A stretch of 64,000 bases of DNA, from NCBI GenBank assembly GCA_021776475.1, contig JAJFFV010000006.1, positions 186,001-250,000 on the forward strand, read 5' to 3'. This DNA is from Parvularculaceae bacterium (lineage in GTDB: Bacteria; Pseudomonadota; Alphaproteobacteria; Caulobacterales; Parvularculaceae). Below the pieces are notes generated by a model. The model had not been told where the DNA came from and did not search any database. It was given only the letters and a program-made list of their open reading frames with translations. A program made the position numbers and the translations under genes. The stretch's first letter is position 1; the number at the start of each line of letters is the position of its first letter. Below, one piece after another: positions 52,034-62,835 of this stretch.

Positions 52034-52356
52034 ATGACACAAACTGGGAATTACTCAATCCACACGGATATAAAATTTCCGCCGCTGTTCAACCAGACGC
52101 TGGTTAAATTGAATGACGGCGTCATGCGCTCGGTGTTCTCGAGGGCGAGTTCCACTGGCACAAACACGACGAGGAAGACAAGCTGTTTTAGATCCTCGAA
52201 GGAAAACTCCTGATCTATATCGGCGATGACGTCCATGCGCAAGGGCAGGGCTACCTCGTCTCGAAAGGGATCATGCACCGTACCCGCGCGCCGGAACGCG
52301 TCGTCGTTCTGATGATGGCTTCTTCGAGCGTCACAGCAAAAGGAGATCGAAAATAA
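52034..52356 (+). pseudogene. Cupin gene with a frameshift and a premature stop
   Basis: ATG 52034 begins 'TQTGNYSIHTDIKFPPLFNQ'. After 'GVMRS' the frame is lost near 52130; the next frame carries on with 'LEGEFHWHKHDEEDKLF', then a TAG where relatives have Tyr, and 'ILEGKLLIYIGDDVHAQGQGYLVSKGIMHRTRAPERVVVLMMASS', ending TAA 52354-52356. H-x-H...E and 'G..HRT.AP' are the cupin metal and barrel motifs. So this small cupin of about 107 codons carries two lesions: a one-base loss and a nonsense codon. The decay looks recent. Confidence 0.8.
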
Positions 52357-52698
52357 ATGACTTCTCGTTTCGCCCAAAACCTGAAATCGCCATACTACGC
52401 GGTCATCTTTGCCAACCAGCACACAGGCGATGATGAAAAAAAATATGGCGAGACCGCGGACCGCATGGTCGAGCTTGCGCAGGACATACCGGGTTATCTC
52501 GGCATTGAGAGCACGCGGGACGAAACCGGCTTTGGCATCACGGTTTCCTACTGGGAAACCGAAGAAGCGATAAAACTCTGGAAAGAGCAGGCGGAGCATG
52601 CAGCAGCGCAGGAAATGGGGATAAGCTCCTGGTATGAGCATTACGAATTGCGCGTCGCAAAAATAGAACGGGCCTATTCGGGTCCGGAAGGCCGATAG
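52357..52698 (+). CDS. Antibiotic biosynthesis monooxygenase (ABM) domain protein
   Basis: The 113-residue protein starts right behind the cupin remnant. It has 'YYAVIFANQHTGDDEKKYGETADRMVELAQDIPGYLGIESTRDETGFGITVSYWETEEAIKLWKEQAEHAAAQEMG', spanning the whole dimeric alpha-beta barrel of ABM proteins (His-x-x-x-Gln helix end included), and 'YEHYELRVAKIERAY' as the last strand. Typically a small cofactor-free or haem-related oxygenase or a binding protein. Function in the methylcitrate cluster unknown; it may once have worked with the cupin. Confidence 0.85.
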   Translation: MTSRFAQNLKSPYYAVIFANQHTGDDEKKYGETADRMVELAQDIPGYLGIESTRDETGFGITVSYWETEEAIKLWKEQAEHAAAQEMGISSWYEHYELRVAKIERAYSGPEGR

Positions 52699-52889
52699 AA
52701 CGGGAAAAAATGCCTGCGGCCAGGTTTTGACCTCACCCTGCGGGGCAGGTAGGAAGGGCAAAGAGATTTGTGTCAGTGTAGCTGCCGAAGGGCGCTGTAG
52801 TAGTGCAGGTTTGAAATCAGCAAAAGGGGTGTTTGGCCCCCTCCACTCCGGCAAGGGCCGGGCTTCGTCCCCGCAAACGGGGAGGAACT

Positions 52890-54044
52890 ATGAAACAAGA
52901 GGAAGAATTTATGATTGATGACGTCAAATACGGCCTTGCGGGGGTATTGGCTGACGACACGGCGGTCTCAAAAGTGATGCCGGAAACCAATTCGCTGACC
53001 TATCGCGGGTACGCGGTGCAGGATCTGGCGACCCAATGCCGGTTTGAGGAAACAGCATATCTGATCTGGAATGGCGAATTGCCGACACAGCCTCAGCTTG
53101 ACGCATTCAACGCCAAGGAGAAATCCCTGCGCGGCCTGTCTGATGATCTGATCAATGTCATGCGCAAATTCCCGAAAAATGCGCACCCGATGGCCACCTT
53201 GCGCACAGCTGTCAGTTTCCTCGGCATTGAGGACACGGAAGTCGAAGACCACGCGACAGAAAACCTACCCGACAAAGCCATGTCGCTCTACGCGAAAATT
53301 CCGCAAATTGTTGCAACGGATTTCCGCTTGCGCAATGGCAAGGAGCCGATCGCGCCGGACCCGTCGCTCGGATTTTCGGAAAACTTTTTCCATATGTGCT
53401 TCGGTGAAGTGCCGGCGCCGCAAATGGTCAAATGTTTCGATATCTCGATGACGCTTTATGCGGAGCATTCGTTTAACGCATCGACCTTCACTGCCCGCGT
53501 CATCGCGTCGTCGTTATCCGGCATCTACTCTGCGGTCACTGGCGCCATCGGCTCGCTCAAAGGCCCGCTTCACGGCGGTGCGAATGAAGCCGTCATGTAT
53601 ATGCTGAAGGATGTCGGTTCATCGGCAAATGCCAAAGCCTGGATGCTCGATGCCCTTGCCACCAAGAAAAAAATTATGGGCTTCGGTCACCGGGTCTATC
53701 GCTCCGGCGACAGCCGCGTGCCGACCATGACCGACGCCTACAAAAAAATGGTCGATATTATCGGCACCGACGAGGCAAAAGACTATTTTGAAATGTCGCG
53801 CATACTTGACGAGACGATGGTTGGCGAGAAGGGGATCTATCCGAATCTCGATTTTCCGGCTGGTCCAGCTTATTACTTGATGGGATTTGAAATACCGATG
53901 TTCACACCGATCTTTGTTGTCTCCCGTATTACCGGCTGGACGGCTCATATCATGGAGCAATTGGGTGACAATAAACTCATCCGTCCCCTGTCGAATTACA
54001 CAGGTCCGGAACAGCGTGACGTCCCATCAATAGGCAGTCGGTAA
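52890..54044 (+). CDS. prpC: 2-methylcitrate synthase (citrate synthase family)
   Basis: ATG 52890 lies behind GGGGAGGAACT; the frame is open a further 19 codons upstream but these run through a hairpin-like leader. The 384-residue product has 'YRGYAVQDLATQCRFEETAYLIWNGELP', 'LYAEHSFNASTFTARVIASSLSGIYSAVTGAIGSLKGPLHGGANEAVM' (His residues of the active site), 'IMGFGHRVYRSGDSR' and 'FPAGPAYYLMGFEIPMFTPIFVVSRITGWTAHIMEQ' (catalytic Asp replaced by the usual P-A-G context). Short type-II length fits PrpC rather than GltA, and the gene stands with prpD and prpB. Confidence 0.93.
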   Translation: MKQEEEFMIDDVKYGLAGVLADDTAVSKVMPETNSLTYRGYAVQDLATQCRFEETAYLIWNGELPTQPQLDAFNAKEKSLRGLSDDLINVMRKFPKNAHPMATLRTAVSFLGIEDTEVEDHATENLPDKAMSLYAKIPQIVATDFRLRNGKEPIAPDPSLGFSENFFHMCFGEVPAPQMVKCFDISMTLYAEHSFNASTFTARVIASSLSGIYSAVTGAIGSLKGPLHGGANEAVMYMLKDVGSSANAKAWMLDALATKKKIMGFGHRVYRSGDSRVPTMTDAYKKMVDIIGTDEAKDYFEMSRILDETMVGEKGIYPNLDFPAGPAYYLMGFEIPMFTPIFVVSRITGWTAHIMEQLGDNKLIRPLSNYTGPEQRDVPSIGSR

Positions 54045-54056
54045 ACTGGAAAAATA

Positions 54057-55547
54057 TTAACTGCTGTAGGCGAGGGTGCACTTAACCGCGTGCCGCCAAC
54101 CCTGCAGCAGTTTTTCTTTCTCGTCAGGTGCCATCGTCGCGGAAAAGCGGGCATCTTCCTGCCACACCTTCGCAAAATCATCGAGGCTGCCATAAAGACC
54201 GGCCTGCAACCCGGCGAGCGCAGCGGCGCCCAGTGCAGTCGTCTCCATCACTTTTGGGCGCTGAACGTCGACACCAACAATGTCCGCCAGAAACTGGACC
54301 ATCCAGTCGTTCATCACCATGCCGCCGTCCACTTTGACAGTTGTCGGTGAAATATCGTCCTGCGCCAGCGCCGCAAAAAGATCAGCAGTCTGATAAGCGA
54401 CAGATTCAAGCGCCGCCCGCACCAGCTCGGCCTTTCTGGTGGATCGCATCATGCCGAAAATGGCGCCGCGCGCGCCCGGCGCCCAGTGCGGTGCCCCGAG
54501 GCCGGTAAAGGCCGGTACAAGATAAACTCCTTGCGTTCCGCTGATACCGCGGGCAAGGCCCTCCGTGTCCGCTGCATGTTTGATCAGGCCCAAACCATCA
54601 CGCAACCATTGGACAGCCGCCCCGGCGACAAAAATCGAACCTTCCACTGCATAAGTCGTCTTGCCGTCGAGCCGATAAGCGATGGTCGAGAGCAACCTGT
54701 TTTGCGACAGAATCATTTCGGCTCCTGTTTGTACAAGTACGAAACATCCGGTGCCATAAGTGCTCTTTGTCTCGCCCGGTGAAAAACAGCATTGCCCGAT
54801 TGCAGCTGCCTGTTGATCACCGGCAATGCCAAGGATCGGGATCTCGCGCCCGAAAAGGTTTTTGTCGGTCACGCCAAAATCGGCGGCGCAATCCCGCACC
54901 TCCGGCAGGCACGATCGCGGCACGTTGAATATACGCAAAAGCTCGTCATCCCACGCATTCGTCCGGATGTTATACAGCGAGGTCCGGCTGGCATTGGTCG
55001 CATCCGTCGCGTGCTCTTTCCCCCCGGTCAATCTCCACAACAAAAAGGCATCGACGGTGCCAAACGCGAGTTTGCCGGCTTCCGCCCGGCGGCGCGCACC
55101 CTCAACATGGTCGAGCAGCCAGGCTGCTTTCGTCGCCGAGAAATAAGGATCAAGCAACAACCCGGTTTTATCGCGCACCGTGTCTGCAACCCCGTCGGCT
55201 TTCAACTGCCGGCATACGTCAGCGGTGCGCCGGTCCTGCCAAACGATCGCGTTAGCAATTGGCTTGCCGCTGGTTCGGTCCCAGACGATTGTGGTCTCGC
55301 GCTGATTGGTGATGCCAATAGCAACTACCGTGCCGCCCTTGGCTTCAGCTGTTTCCATCGCCTCCAGTGCAACCGCGAGGGTTGTCTCCCAGATCATTTC
55401 CGGATCATGTTCAACCCAGCCTTCCGCCGGATAGATTTGCGGAAACTCCTCCTGCACCACAGAGAAAATGTCACCTGCAGGGGAGAATACGATCGCCCGG
55501 CTTGAGGTCGTGCCCTGGTCGATGGCGAGGATGAGGTTCTGGCTCAT
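54057..55547 (-). CDS. glpK: Glycerol kinase
   Basis: The 496-residue FGGY kinase starts '[53 protein letters not shown]', the near-invariant GlpK beginning. It continues with '[32 protein letters not shown]', '[17 protein letters not shown]', '[11 protein letters not shown]', '[16 protein letters not shown]' and '[18 protein letters not shown]', and ends '[12 protein letters not shown]'. It makes glycerol-3-phosphate from glycerol and ATP. No glpF or glpD is next to it. It converges on prpC with 12 bp between their stops. Confidence 0.95.
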   Translation of the reverse strand: MSQNLILAIDQGTTSSRAIVFSPAGDIFSVVQEEFPQIYPAEGWVEHDPEMIWETTLAVALEAMETAEAKGGTVVAIGITNQRETTIVWDRTSGKPIANAIVWQDRRTADVCRQLKADGVADTVRDKTGLLLDPYFSATKAAWLLDHVEGARRRAEAGKLAFGTVDAFLLWRLTGGKEHATDATNASRTSLYNIRTNAWDDELLRIFNVPRSCLPEVRDCAADFGVTDKNLFGREIPILGIAGDQQAAAIGQCCFSPGETKSTYGTGCFVLVQTGAEMILSQNRLLSTIAYRLDGKTTYAVEGSIFVAGAAVQWLRDGLGLIKHAADTEGLARGISGTQGVYLVPAFTGLGAPHWAPGARGAIFGMMRSTRKAELVRAALESVAYQTADLFAALAQDDISPTTVKVDGGMVMNDWMVQFLADIVGVDVQRPKVMETTALGAAALAGLQAGLYGSLDDFAKVWQEDARFSATMAPDEKEKLLQGWRHAVKCTLAYSS

Positions 55548-55683
55548 ATACGTTCCTTTTTTTTTGAGGACTTTACCGGTCTGTCGCTGTTCATGACAAC
55601 AGCCTCAGAAACTTACGCAGGCGTCTTGTTTGGGTGTATGATAGCTGTTGGTCGCTGGACCGTCCTGCCAGTTCAGCCTATAG

Positions 55684-57788
<2,105 letters not shown>

Positions 57789-57792
57789 TGGG

Positions 57793-57807
57793 TTTAAACC
57801 TTTATTA
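57793..57807. promoter_or_regulatory. CtrA box upstream of nlpD
   Basis: TTAA-ACCTTTA-TTAA matches TTAA-N7-TTAA exactly and is followed by CC, as in the consensus. It lies 58 bp before the nlpD ATG. A second TTAACCAAG stands at 57838. Cell-cycle control of NlpD, which acts in septal wall splitting, is plausible. Confidence 0.5.
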
Positions 57808-57864
57808 ACCAAGAAGCAGCAATGTCTAAACCGAGGTTAACCAAGTGTGACCTGGAGGACATTG

Positions 57865-59400
57865 ATGCGTACAAAACTTTTATTGCTGACAGGCGCTGCC
57901 TGTTTCCTTGCGACCAGCGCCCAGGCGGGCGAGCAGGGCGCACCAGTCGTGTTCGCAACTGATCCGGGTGCCGCGCATCCGCGATACATTGGTGAAGCGT
58001 TGGCTACCGGCTCTGGCACCAAAACAAAGCTGCAGGCGCAAGAAAAGACCATGCCGGTCGAAATGCTGATGGCATCAGACCCTGGCGTGTCAACGGTAGA
58101 CCGGTCTCAAGTAATTCAATCCGGAACCGCCTACGCGACTTCGGACCGGGGCGGTTTTGACTACGGTTATGCCTCCAATGAGGTCGAACTTGCCGTTGCG
58201 GGCAATCCGCCGGCGTCAAGTGGCCCAACCAGATTACTTAACGACCATGGCGAAATCATCACTGCGAGTTCTGTTCAAGGATCCCCAAATTACGCCCAGG
58301 CGCCCGTGCAAAATGAGCCGGTCGCAACACCATATCGTCAGGATCCGATCTATAAGATAACGGAAACTGCTGAAGAGGCCTCGGCAAAAGCTAGAACTGA
58401 TCTGGCATACCGCGAAGTTGCTGCAACCGGCTACGTCCGGGTACAACCGGGGGACACTGTATATGCGTTATCTCGCCGATATGGAATAAGGGCTAATTCA
58501 ATTATCGCTGCCAACGGTATGATAGCGCCATATGCGCTGCAGGTAGGCCAGATATTGAAGATTCCGGGCCTTGAAAAACCGGAGACTTACAAAGCTCAGT
58601 ACACGCAATCTGATCGGCAACGGAATGTCACCGTGACAAACTCGGTTCCCATTGCCAGAGGTCAGACTTATATTGTTCGGCAAGGTAATACGCTCTATTC
58701 GATTGCTCGTGCCTTCGGCCATGATGTGACAACGGTTGCTGCGGCAAATCGGCTGACGCCGCCCTATACACTATCAATCGGACAGCAATTGGCGATCCCT
58801 GCAGATGGACAATCAAATGGTCCTGGCATTGCACCAGCACCGATAGCACCGTCGATCATTTCCGGACGGGCTCTATCAAATTCGGCGAACAGAAATACCT
58901 ATATAGAACCTCAGAACCAGCCGACTTATCAGCGTGACGCCAAACTACCGGCGGTTGATCCGGCCAAAAATGTTTCGTTTGCGATGCCGGACAAGCTGGG
59001 CGAGTCCCGGTTCTCGTGGCCGATACAGGGCAAGGTTGTCATGGGCTACGGTCTTGGCGCTGATGGTCGCCGCAATGACGGTATCAATATTGCCGCGCCA
59101 GTAGGTACGCCAATTCGCGCAGTTGAGGACGGAGAAATCGTCTATCGCGGCTCAGATCTTGAAGGATATGGCAACCTGTTGCTGGTCAAGCATTCTGGCG
59201 GCTGGGTAAGCGCCTATGCTCACACCGACGCAATGTTAGTCCGTAAGGGTGAGAAAGTCCGTAGAGGGCAGGTAATTGCAAAGGTCGGGACAACAGGTAC
59301 GGTTGGCCAGCCACAGCTTCACTTCGAGTTGAGGCATGATTTAAAACCGACGGATCCGCTTGCGGCACTGGAGGGTCGCAACGCATTGGCGATCCAATAA
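57865..59400 (+). CDS. nlpD: NlpD-like LysM / LytM-domain murein hydrolase activator
   Basis: ATG 57865 follows GGAGGACATTG. The 511-residue product has a signal peptide (TKLLLLTGAACFLATSAQAG; no Cys at +1, so not a lipoprotein), a low-complexity region, LysM 1 ('YVRVQPGDTVYALSRRYGI...LKIP'), LysM 2 ('TYIVRQGNTLYSIARAFGH...LAIP') and a C-terminal M23 domain. The M23 zinc residues are partly missing: the HxGxD site reads NDGINIA (His and Asp replaced by Asn), while 'YAHTD' and 'LHFELR' remain. E. coli NlpD is degenerate in the same place and activates amidases rather than cutting wall itself. Probably the same here. It ends at a strong terminator. Confidence 0.9.
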   Translation: MRTKLLLLTGAACFLATSAQAGEQGAPVVFATDPGAAHPRYIGEALATGSGTKTKLQAQEKTMPVEMLMASDPGVSTVDRSQVIQSGTAYATSDRGGFDYGYASNEVELAVAGNPPASSGPTRLLNDHGEIITASSVQGSPNYAQAPVQNEPVATPYRQDPIYKITETAEEASAKARTDLAYREVAATGYVRVQPGDTVYALSRRYGIRANSIIAANGMIAPYALQVGQILKIPGLEKPETYKAQYTQSDRQRNVTVTNSVPIARGQTYIVRQGNTLYSIARAFGHDVTTVAAANRLTPPYTLSIGQQLAIPADGQSNGPGIAPAPIAPSIISGRALSNSANRNTYIEPQNQPTYQRDAKLPAVDPAKNVSFAMPDKLGESRFSWPIQGKVVMGYGLGADGRRNDGINIAAPVGTPIRAVEDGEIVYRGSDLEGYGNLLLVKHSGGWVSAYAHTDAMLVRKGEKVRRGQVIAKVGTTGTVGQPQLHFELRHDLKPTDPLAALEGRNALAIQ

Positions 59401-59443
59401 ATCGGACTATTTGGTTTAGTTGCGTGAAACGGTTGAACTGAAC

Positions 59444-59470
59444 GCGGGCTCTTCGGAGCCCGCTTTTTTT
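59444..59470 (+). terminator. Rho-independent terminator after nlpD
   Basis: GCGGGCTC-TTCG-GAGCCCGC followed by seven T. A perfect eight-pair stem with a UUCG tetraloop, 44 bp after the nlpD stop; its T-run touches the flhF stop codon. Confidence 0.92.
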
Positions 59471-60623
59471 AGAAGCTGGATCCGATGCGAGCCGGGTCTT
59501 TCATCATCAGCCGCTGGGCAAGATACCCCGGATTGGCGTCGATCAGGCCATCGGCAATGAACGGGGCTTCCGCAAAATGTGCCAGCGCCAGATTGCTCTC
59601 AAACGCCGCGCTGACAGCGGCTCCGATCCGGCGTGATGTATCAAACTTGGTAATGATGCAACGCCGAACACCGATATCCCGGAAAGCATTCGCCCAGTCG
59701 ATATGTTCGTGCACGTCGCCGCTGGCGGGAAGCACCAGAATAGGCTCACCCTGCAGAGCGTCCCGGAAGGCTTGCATAGCGAGAATATCCGTGGGTGCAA
59801 ATGGACTAACCCCAGGGGTATCGAGGATCAGGATATCTTCGGGCCGCTCTTGCCGCAGAACATTTGTAACATCCTGTGGGTCCTCGATTGGCCAGAACCG
59901 CGTATCCAGCGCTTCGGCATAAGTCGTCATCTGATCAAGAGCACCGGCACGGCCGATATCCGCACATAAAAATGCTGCACGATCACCCATCCCGGCCGCA
60001 CGAGCGGCGAGCTTCGCAGCTGAAGACGTTTTGCCCGCGCCTGTCTGACCCATCAGCATAATCGGCGCATCGGGAGAAAGCGTGATCGGCGAGAAGCGCA
60101 GCACGCGCTCAAAGGCGTATTCGAGCTTAGCGGTCATTTCGCCTTCAGGGGCGTTTCGAACTTCCACCGCGAGCGCTTTTACTAAACCCGGGGTTATCCC
60201 TTGTGGCTGCAGCTTATCGGAAAGTTCGGCATGCACTGAATCACTAAATCCCTCGCGGCTACCTTGCAGTTTACTAGTGAAGTCGCCTTTCAGCTTGCTG
60301 AGAGCGGAGCTGCTGGCTGACTTTTCGACCCGTTCATGCAACCCTGAGCCTTCAACGGCGCCGTTGCGATGTGCACCGGTGCCAGTGTCCCGAGTGCCGC
60401 GACTGCGGCTGGCCAATGACGAGCCGATCTTGGGTCCTGGCGGTCTCAGGCTGCGGGGGCCCTCGCCTTCAAAAAGTGGCATTCCTTTTTTGATCGCACG
60501 TATCTCAACGACCCCATCGGGGCGCTTCTTGCTTGCGAGAATAACCGCATCGGTGCCTAGTGCTAAGCGCATGGCTTGCTTGGCCTCTTCAAGAGAGACC
60601 GCGGTGAAGGTCTGAAAACTCAT
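59469..60623 (-). CDS. flhF: Flagellar biosynthesis GTPase FlhF
   Basis: ATG 60623 gives 'SFQTFTAVSLEEAKQAMRLALGTDAVILASKKR', the usual FlhF beginning; the open frame upstream is not family-like. A variable linker (about 55-150) precedes the SRP-type NG domain: P-loop 'MLMGQTGAGKTSSAAKLAARA', 'FLCADIGRAGALDQMTTYAEAL', 'DILILDTPGVSPF' (DTxG), 'TKFDTSRRIGAAVSAA'. 384 residues. FlhF places and assembles polar flagella. Two oddities: the second G-motif reads DTPGV, and no flagellar gene is near, so it stands apart from any flagellar cluster. Confidence 0.88.
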   Translation of the reverse strand: MSFQTFTAVSLEEAKQAMRLALGTDAVILASKKRPDGVVEIRAIKKGMPLFEGEGPRSLRPPGPKIGSSLASRSRGTRDTGTGAHRNGAVEGSGLHERVEKSASSSALSKLKGDFTSKLQGSREGFSDSVHAELSDKLQPQGITPGLVKALAVEVRNAPEGEMTAKLEYAFERVLRFSPITLSPDAPIMLMGQTGAGKTSSAAKLAARAAGMGDRAAFLCADIGRAGALDQMTTYAEALDTRFWPIEDPQDVTNVLRQERPEDILILDTPGVSPFAPTDILAMQAFRDALQGEPILVLPASGDVHEHIDWANAFRDIGVRRCIITKFDTSRRIGAAVSAAFESNLALAHFAEAPFIADGLIDANPGYLAQRLMMKDPARIGSSF

Positions 60624-60731
60624 GGCAGACGCAACGTCCCTTGTTTTGCCGACTATCTGTTTGATAACGCTTATGTTTGGTTTTGTGAAGTTCTGAGGGC
60701 GTCTGAAAGCCATGAAAGTGCGCTGCACAAG

Positions 60732-60754
60732 AAAAAGCCTCCCGTTAGGGAGGC
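60732..60754 (-). terminator. Rho-independent terminator of sciP
   Basis: On the minus strand GCCTCCC-TAAC-GGGAGGC then TTTTT. Seven G-C-rich pairs, 37 bp behind the sciP stop. Confidence 0.9.
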
Positions 60755-60790
60755 CCATCTTGCAGACAATTCCTAAAAGAAACCAAGCCG

Positions 60791-61084
60791 CTACCGATAC
60801 TGCTGAATGCGTGTTGTACGCAGACCTTGCAGACCGTGTTGGTCAATGCCTTTTTCCCAAGACAAATATTCCTCTTCCGTCAGCGAATATCGCTCACAGG
60901 CCTGTTCCAGGCTTAGAAGGCCACCGCGTACCGCAGCGACAACCTCAGCCTTGCGACGGATAACCCACCGCTTTGTAGTAGCTGGAGGAAGATCCTTCAG
61001 TGTGAGGGCCGTTCCATCAGGCCCAATGACATAAGGCTCTCTTGCGACAAGCCCCAATGATTTATTATTACCCACGCTCACCAT
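60791..61084 (-). CDS. sciP: SciP, CtrA inhibitor (DUF1153)
   Basis: The 97-residue protein contains 'YVIGPDGTALTLKDLPPATTKRWVIRRKAEVVAAVRGGLLSLEQACERYSLTEEEYLSW' and ends 'HGLQGLRTTRIQQYR', the near-invariant DUF1153/SciP sequence with its helix-turn-helix (about 47-75). In Caulobacter SciP binds CtrA and stops it from recruiting RNA polymerase at its promoters in G1. Its presence marks an alphaproteobacterium with the CtrA cell-cycle circuit. ATG 61084 has AAAGGAGCGAGTT upstream. Confidence 0.95.
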   Translation of the reverse strand: MVSVGNNKSLGLVAREPYVIGPDGTALTLKDLPPATTKRWVIRRKAEVVAAVRGGLLSLEQACERYSLTEEEYLSWEKGIDQHGLQGLRTTRIQQYR

Positions 61085-61691
61085 ACTAACTCGCTCCTTT
61101 ACACAACGCTGGAGAAGTGTCGTTAACGTGATCGACTGTACGGCAAGGCTGTAAAAAAACGGCTAAGTGATAGGGTAAATATTCACCTAACCTATTGAAT
61201 AAATTTGATTTTTTAGCCCTTCTTTTGTGTCGTAGTGAAACGGATTACCGCTCTGATACACAAAAAAACGACGAACGCCGTGATTAACCTGAATAAGTTG
61301 GCACGGTTAAAATCAGGCCAAATTTTTTTTGCCTTCCGCGGACGAATTTACACCAATATGGTGAAGAGGGCCGGGCGACTATCTTTTTTGGGGTTGGGTA
61401 TCAAATATCCTTTTTTTTGGTGGCGTCTTTTACGATTCCCACTATCTTTTGTGGAGGCGCAAGTGCTTATTGAGGCGGTCGAATTCATCCCGAAACAATG
61501 TTATGCCGAGCCAGCGGTTCAGGGCTTTCCAAAGAGTGATTCAGGGGAGTGTGTGATCGACCAGCCTGTGATATCCGCACGGGTCGAAACGACCGGTGAG
61601 GCTACAGCGAGTGAACAAGATTTCCGCTCTGCCTCAGCCGAAACTGCCGCCGCGATCAGTCACAAAAGACGAATAGGACGAAAAGCGAGGC
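61085..61691. other. Long non-coding stretch between sciP and rnpB
   Basis: A 225-codon plus frame (61235-61912) opens here with basic, Phe/Trp-rich residues but its last 60 codons run through the RNase P RNA, so I do not accept it. T-runs near 61320 and 61385 are not preceded by clear stems. Promoters of sciP and rnpB must lie here. Confidence 0.4.
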
Positions 61692-61720
61692 TTGACCGCA
61701 GGCTGTTCTTTCGAGACATT
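61692..61720 (+). promoter_or_regulatory. Sigma-70-type promoter of rnpB
   Basis: TTGACC (61692-61697), 17-base spacer, GACATT (61715-61720); transcription would start within a few bases of the deduced RNA 5' end (about 61726). Confidence 0.55.
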
Positions 61721-61725
61721 CGGAC

Positions 61726-62103
61726 GTGTCAGATGGCCGGATGGCCGCGGCAGCTTGCTGTCGAGGAAAGTCCGGGCTCCGCGGAAACAAGGCGCCGGGT
61801 AACGCCCGGCCGGTGTGAACCGAGGGAAAGCGCCACAGAAAACAAACCGCCTCGGTTTTTGTCCGGGGTAAGGGTGAAAAGGTGCGGTAAGAGCGCACCG
61901 CGCTGGCAGTAATGCCGGTGGCATGGCAAGCCCCGCCTGGAGCAAAACCGAATAGGGACAGGGATCCCGCTTTTGCGGGCGACCGGTTTTTGGGTCGGCC
62001 TGTCCGGGTTGGTTGCTGGAGGCGCCGCGTAAGCAGCGTCCAAGATGAATGGTCATCTCCCGTCAGGGAACAGAACCCGGCTTACAGGCCATCTGACGCT
62101 TTT
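61726..62103 (+). ncRNA. rnpB: RNase P RNA (bacterial type A)
   Basis: The P1 helix pairs 61728-61738 (GTCAGATGGCC) with 62087-62097 (GGCCATCTGAC). Conserved blocks are in order: GAGGAAAGTCCGGGCTCC (CR I), GGGTAACGCCCGG, GAGGGAAAGCGCCACAGAAA and ACAAACCGCC (CR II-III), GGTAAGGGTGAAAAGGTGCG, AGAGCGCACCGC and the 3' CAGAACCCGGCTTACAGGCC (CR V). A T-run (62101-62105) follows P1 and should end transcription. It matures the 5' ends of tRNAs with RnpA, which is not in the window. Ends are good to a few bases. Confidence 0.95.
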
Positions 62104-62216
62104 TTTCGTCTGAAAGTTTAGGCTTTGTAAACCTCGTCAGTCGCCGTCTTGGAACGATTTTTGTTCGCATTATGTTCTTTAGATTCAATGGTTTAGTTTT
62201 AATGTTGTAATTGACG

Positions 62217-62241
62217 TCCCATATCTTCCCATGTTATCCCA
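62217..62241. promoter_or_regulatory. Three MraZ-type direct repeats upstream of mraZ
   Basis: TCCCA occurs at 62217-62221, 62227-62231 and 62237-62241, that is TGGGA on the other strand with exact 10-bp spacing. MraZ binds TGGGN repeats separated by 5 bp in front of its own operon. Located 70-95 bp before the mraZ ATG, so autoregulation of the division cluster is likely. Confidence 0.75.
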
Positions 62242-62310
62242 TTAGAGTTCCGATCGTTGGTTTTGGCCTTATATGCGGCTGCCTGACGGGGCGAGGGAAA
62301 CGGCTCACTT

Positions 62311-62835
62311 ATGGAAGCTCTGGAGAAACTGAGATCTAATATGACCCCGCGTTATCTCGGGGCACATACCAACAAAGTAGACTCCAAGGGCCGTTTGTCA
62401 GTTCCTGCTGAATTCAGAAAGTCATTGGAAAGCGAAGCGGGGGAGGGTGCCACTCTTTTCTGCTTTCCCGCGTTTAAGGGTTCGGTGATCGATTGCGGTG
62501 GCCCAAAACTCCTCACCACACTGATGAATATGGTCACGAACCATGATTACTTCGACGAAGATCGCGAAGTTCTAGAAATAGCGATCACATCGGGGATCCA
62601 ACAACTTTCGTTTGATGACAACGGCAGAATAACCTTACCAAAACCCTTGCGGGATTATGCGGGACTTAACACCCATGCAACAATTGTCGGATTAGGTGAG
62701 AGATTCCAGATCTGGAAGCCGGAAGCTCACCAGAAGTTGATGGCTAAAGCGCAGCAAATCACCAACGACAATCGCGACATTTTCCGTGCCCGTAGTTTAC
62801 CGAGCGTGTCCGACCGCAGAGGCTCAAATGGTTGA
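62311..62835 (+). CDS. mraZ: Transcriptional regulator MraZ
   Basis: The 174-residue protein has two SpoVT/AbrB-like beta units: 'YLGAHTNKVDSKGRLSVPAEFRKSL' and 'QQLSFDDNGRITLPKPLRDYAGL', with the DxKGR-type and DxxGR motifs that touch DNA, and 'ATIVGLGERFQIWKPEA' after. It forms a ring that binds the repeats upstream and controls the division/cell-wall cluster. Somewhat long, with about ten extra residues at the start. An alternative ATG is at residue 11. Its end overlaps rsmH. Confidence 0.95.
   Translation: MEALEKLRSNMTPRYLGAHTNKVDSKGRLSVPAEFRKSLESEAGEGATLFCFPAFKGSVIDCGGPKLLTTLMNMVTNHDYFDEDREVLEIAITSGIQQLSFDDNGRITLPKPLRDYAGLNTHATIVGLGERFQIWKPEAHQKLMAKAQQITNDNRDIFRARSLPSVSDRRGSNG

Noticed and set aside
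52051-52854. 267-codon minus-strand ORF
   Set aside because: It runs antisense through the cupin remnant and the ABM gene, which carry real motifs on the plus strand.
54792-55505. 237-codon plus-strand ORF
   Set aside because: Antisense to glpK, with no independent motif.
61235-61912. 225-codon plus-strand ORF
   Set aside because: Its last 60 codons lie in the RNase P RNA, composition is odd, and no family or ribosome site is seen.
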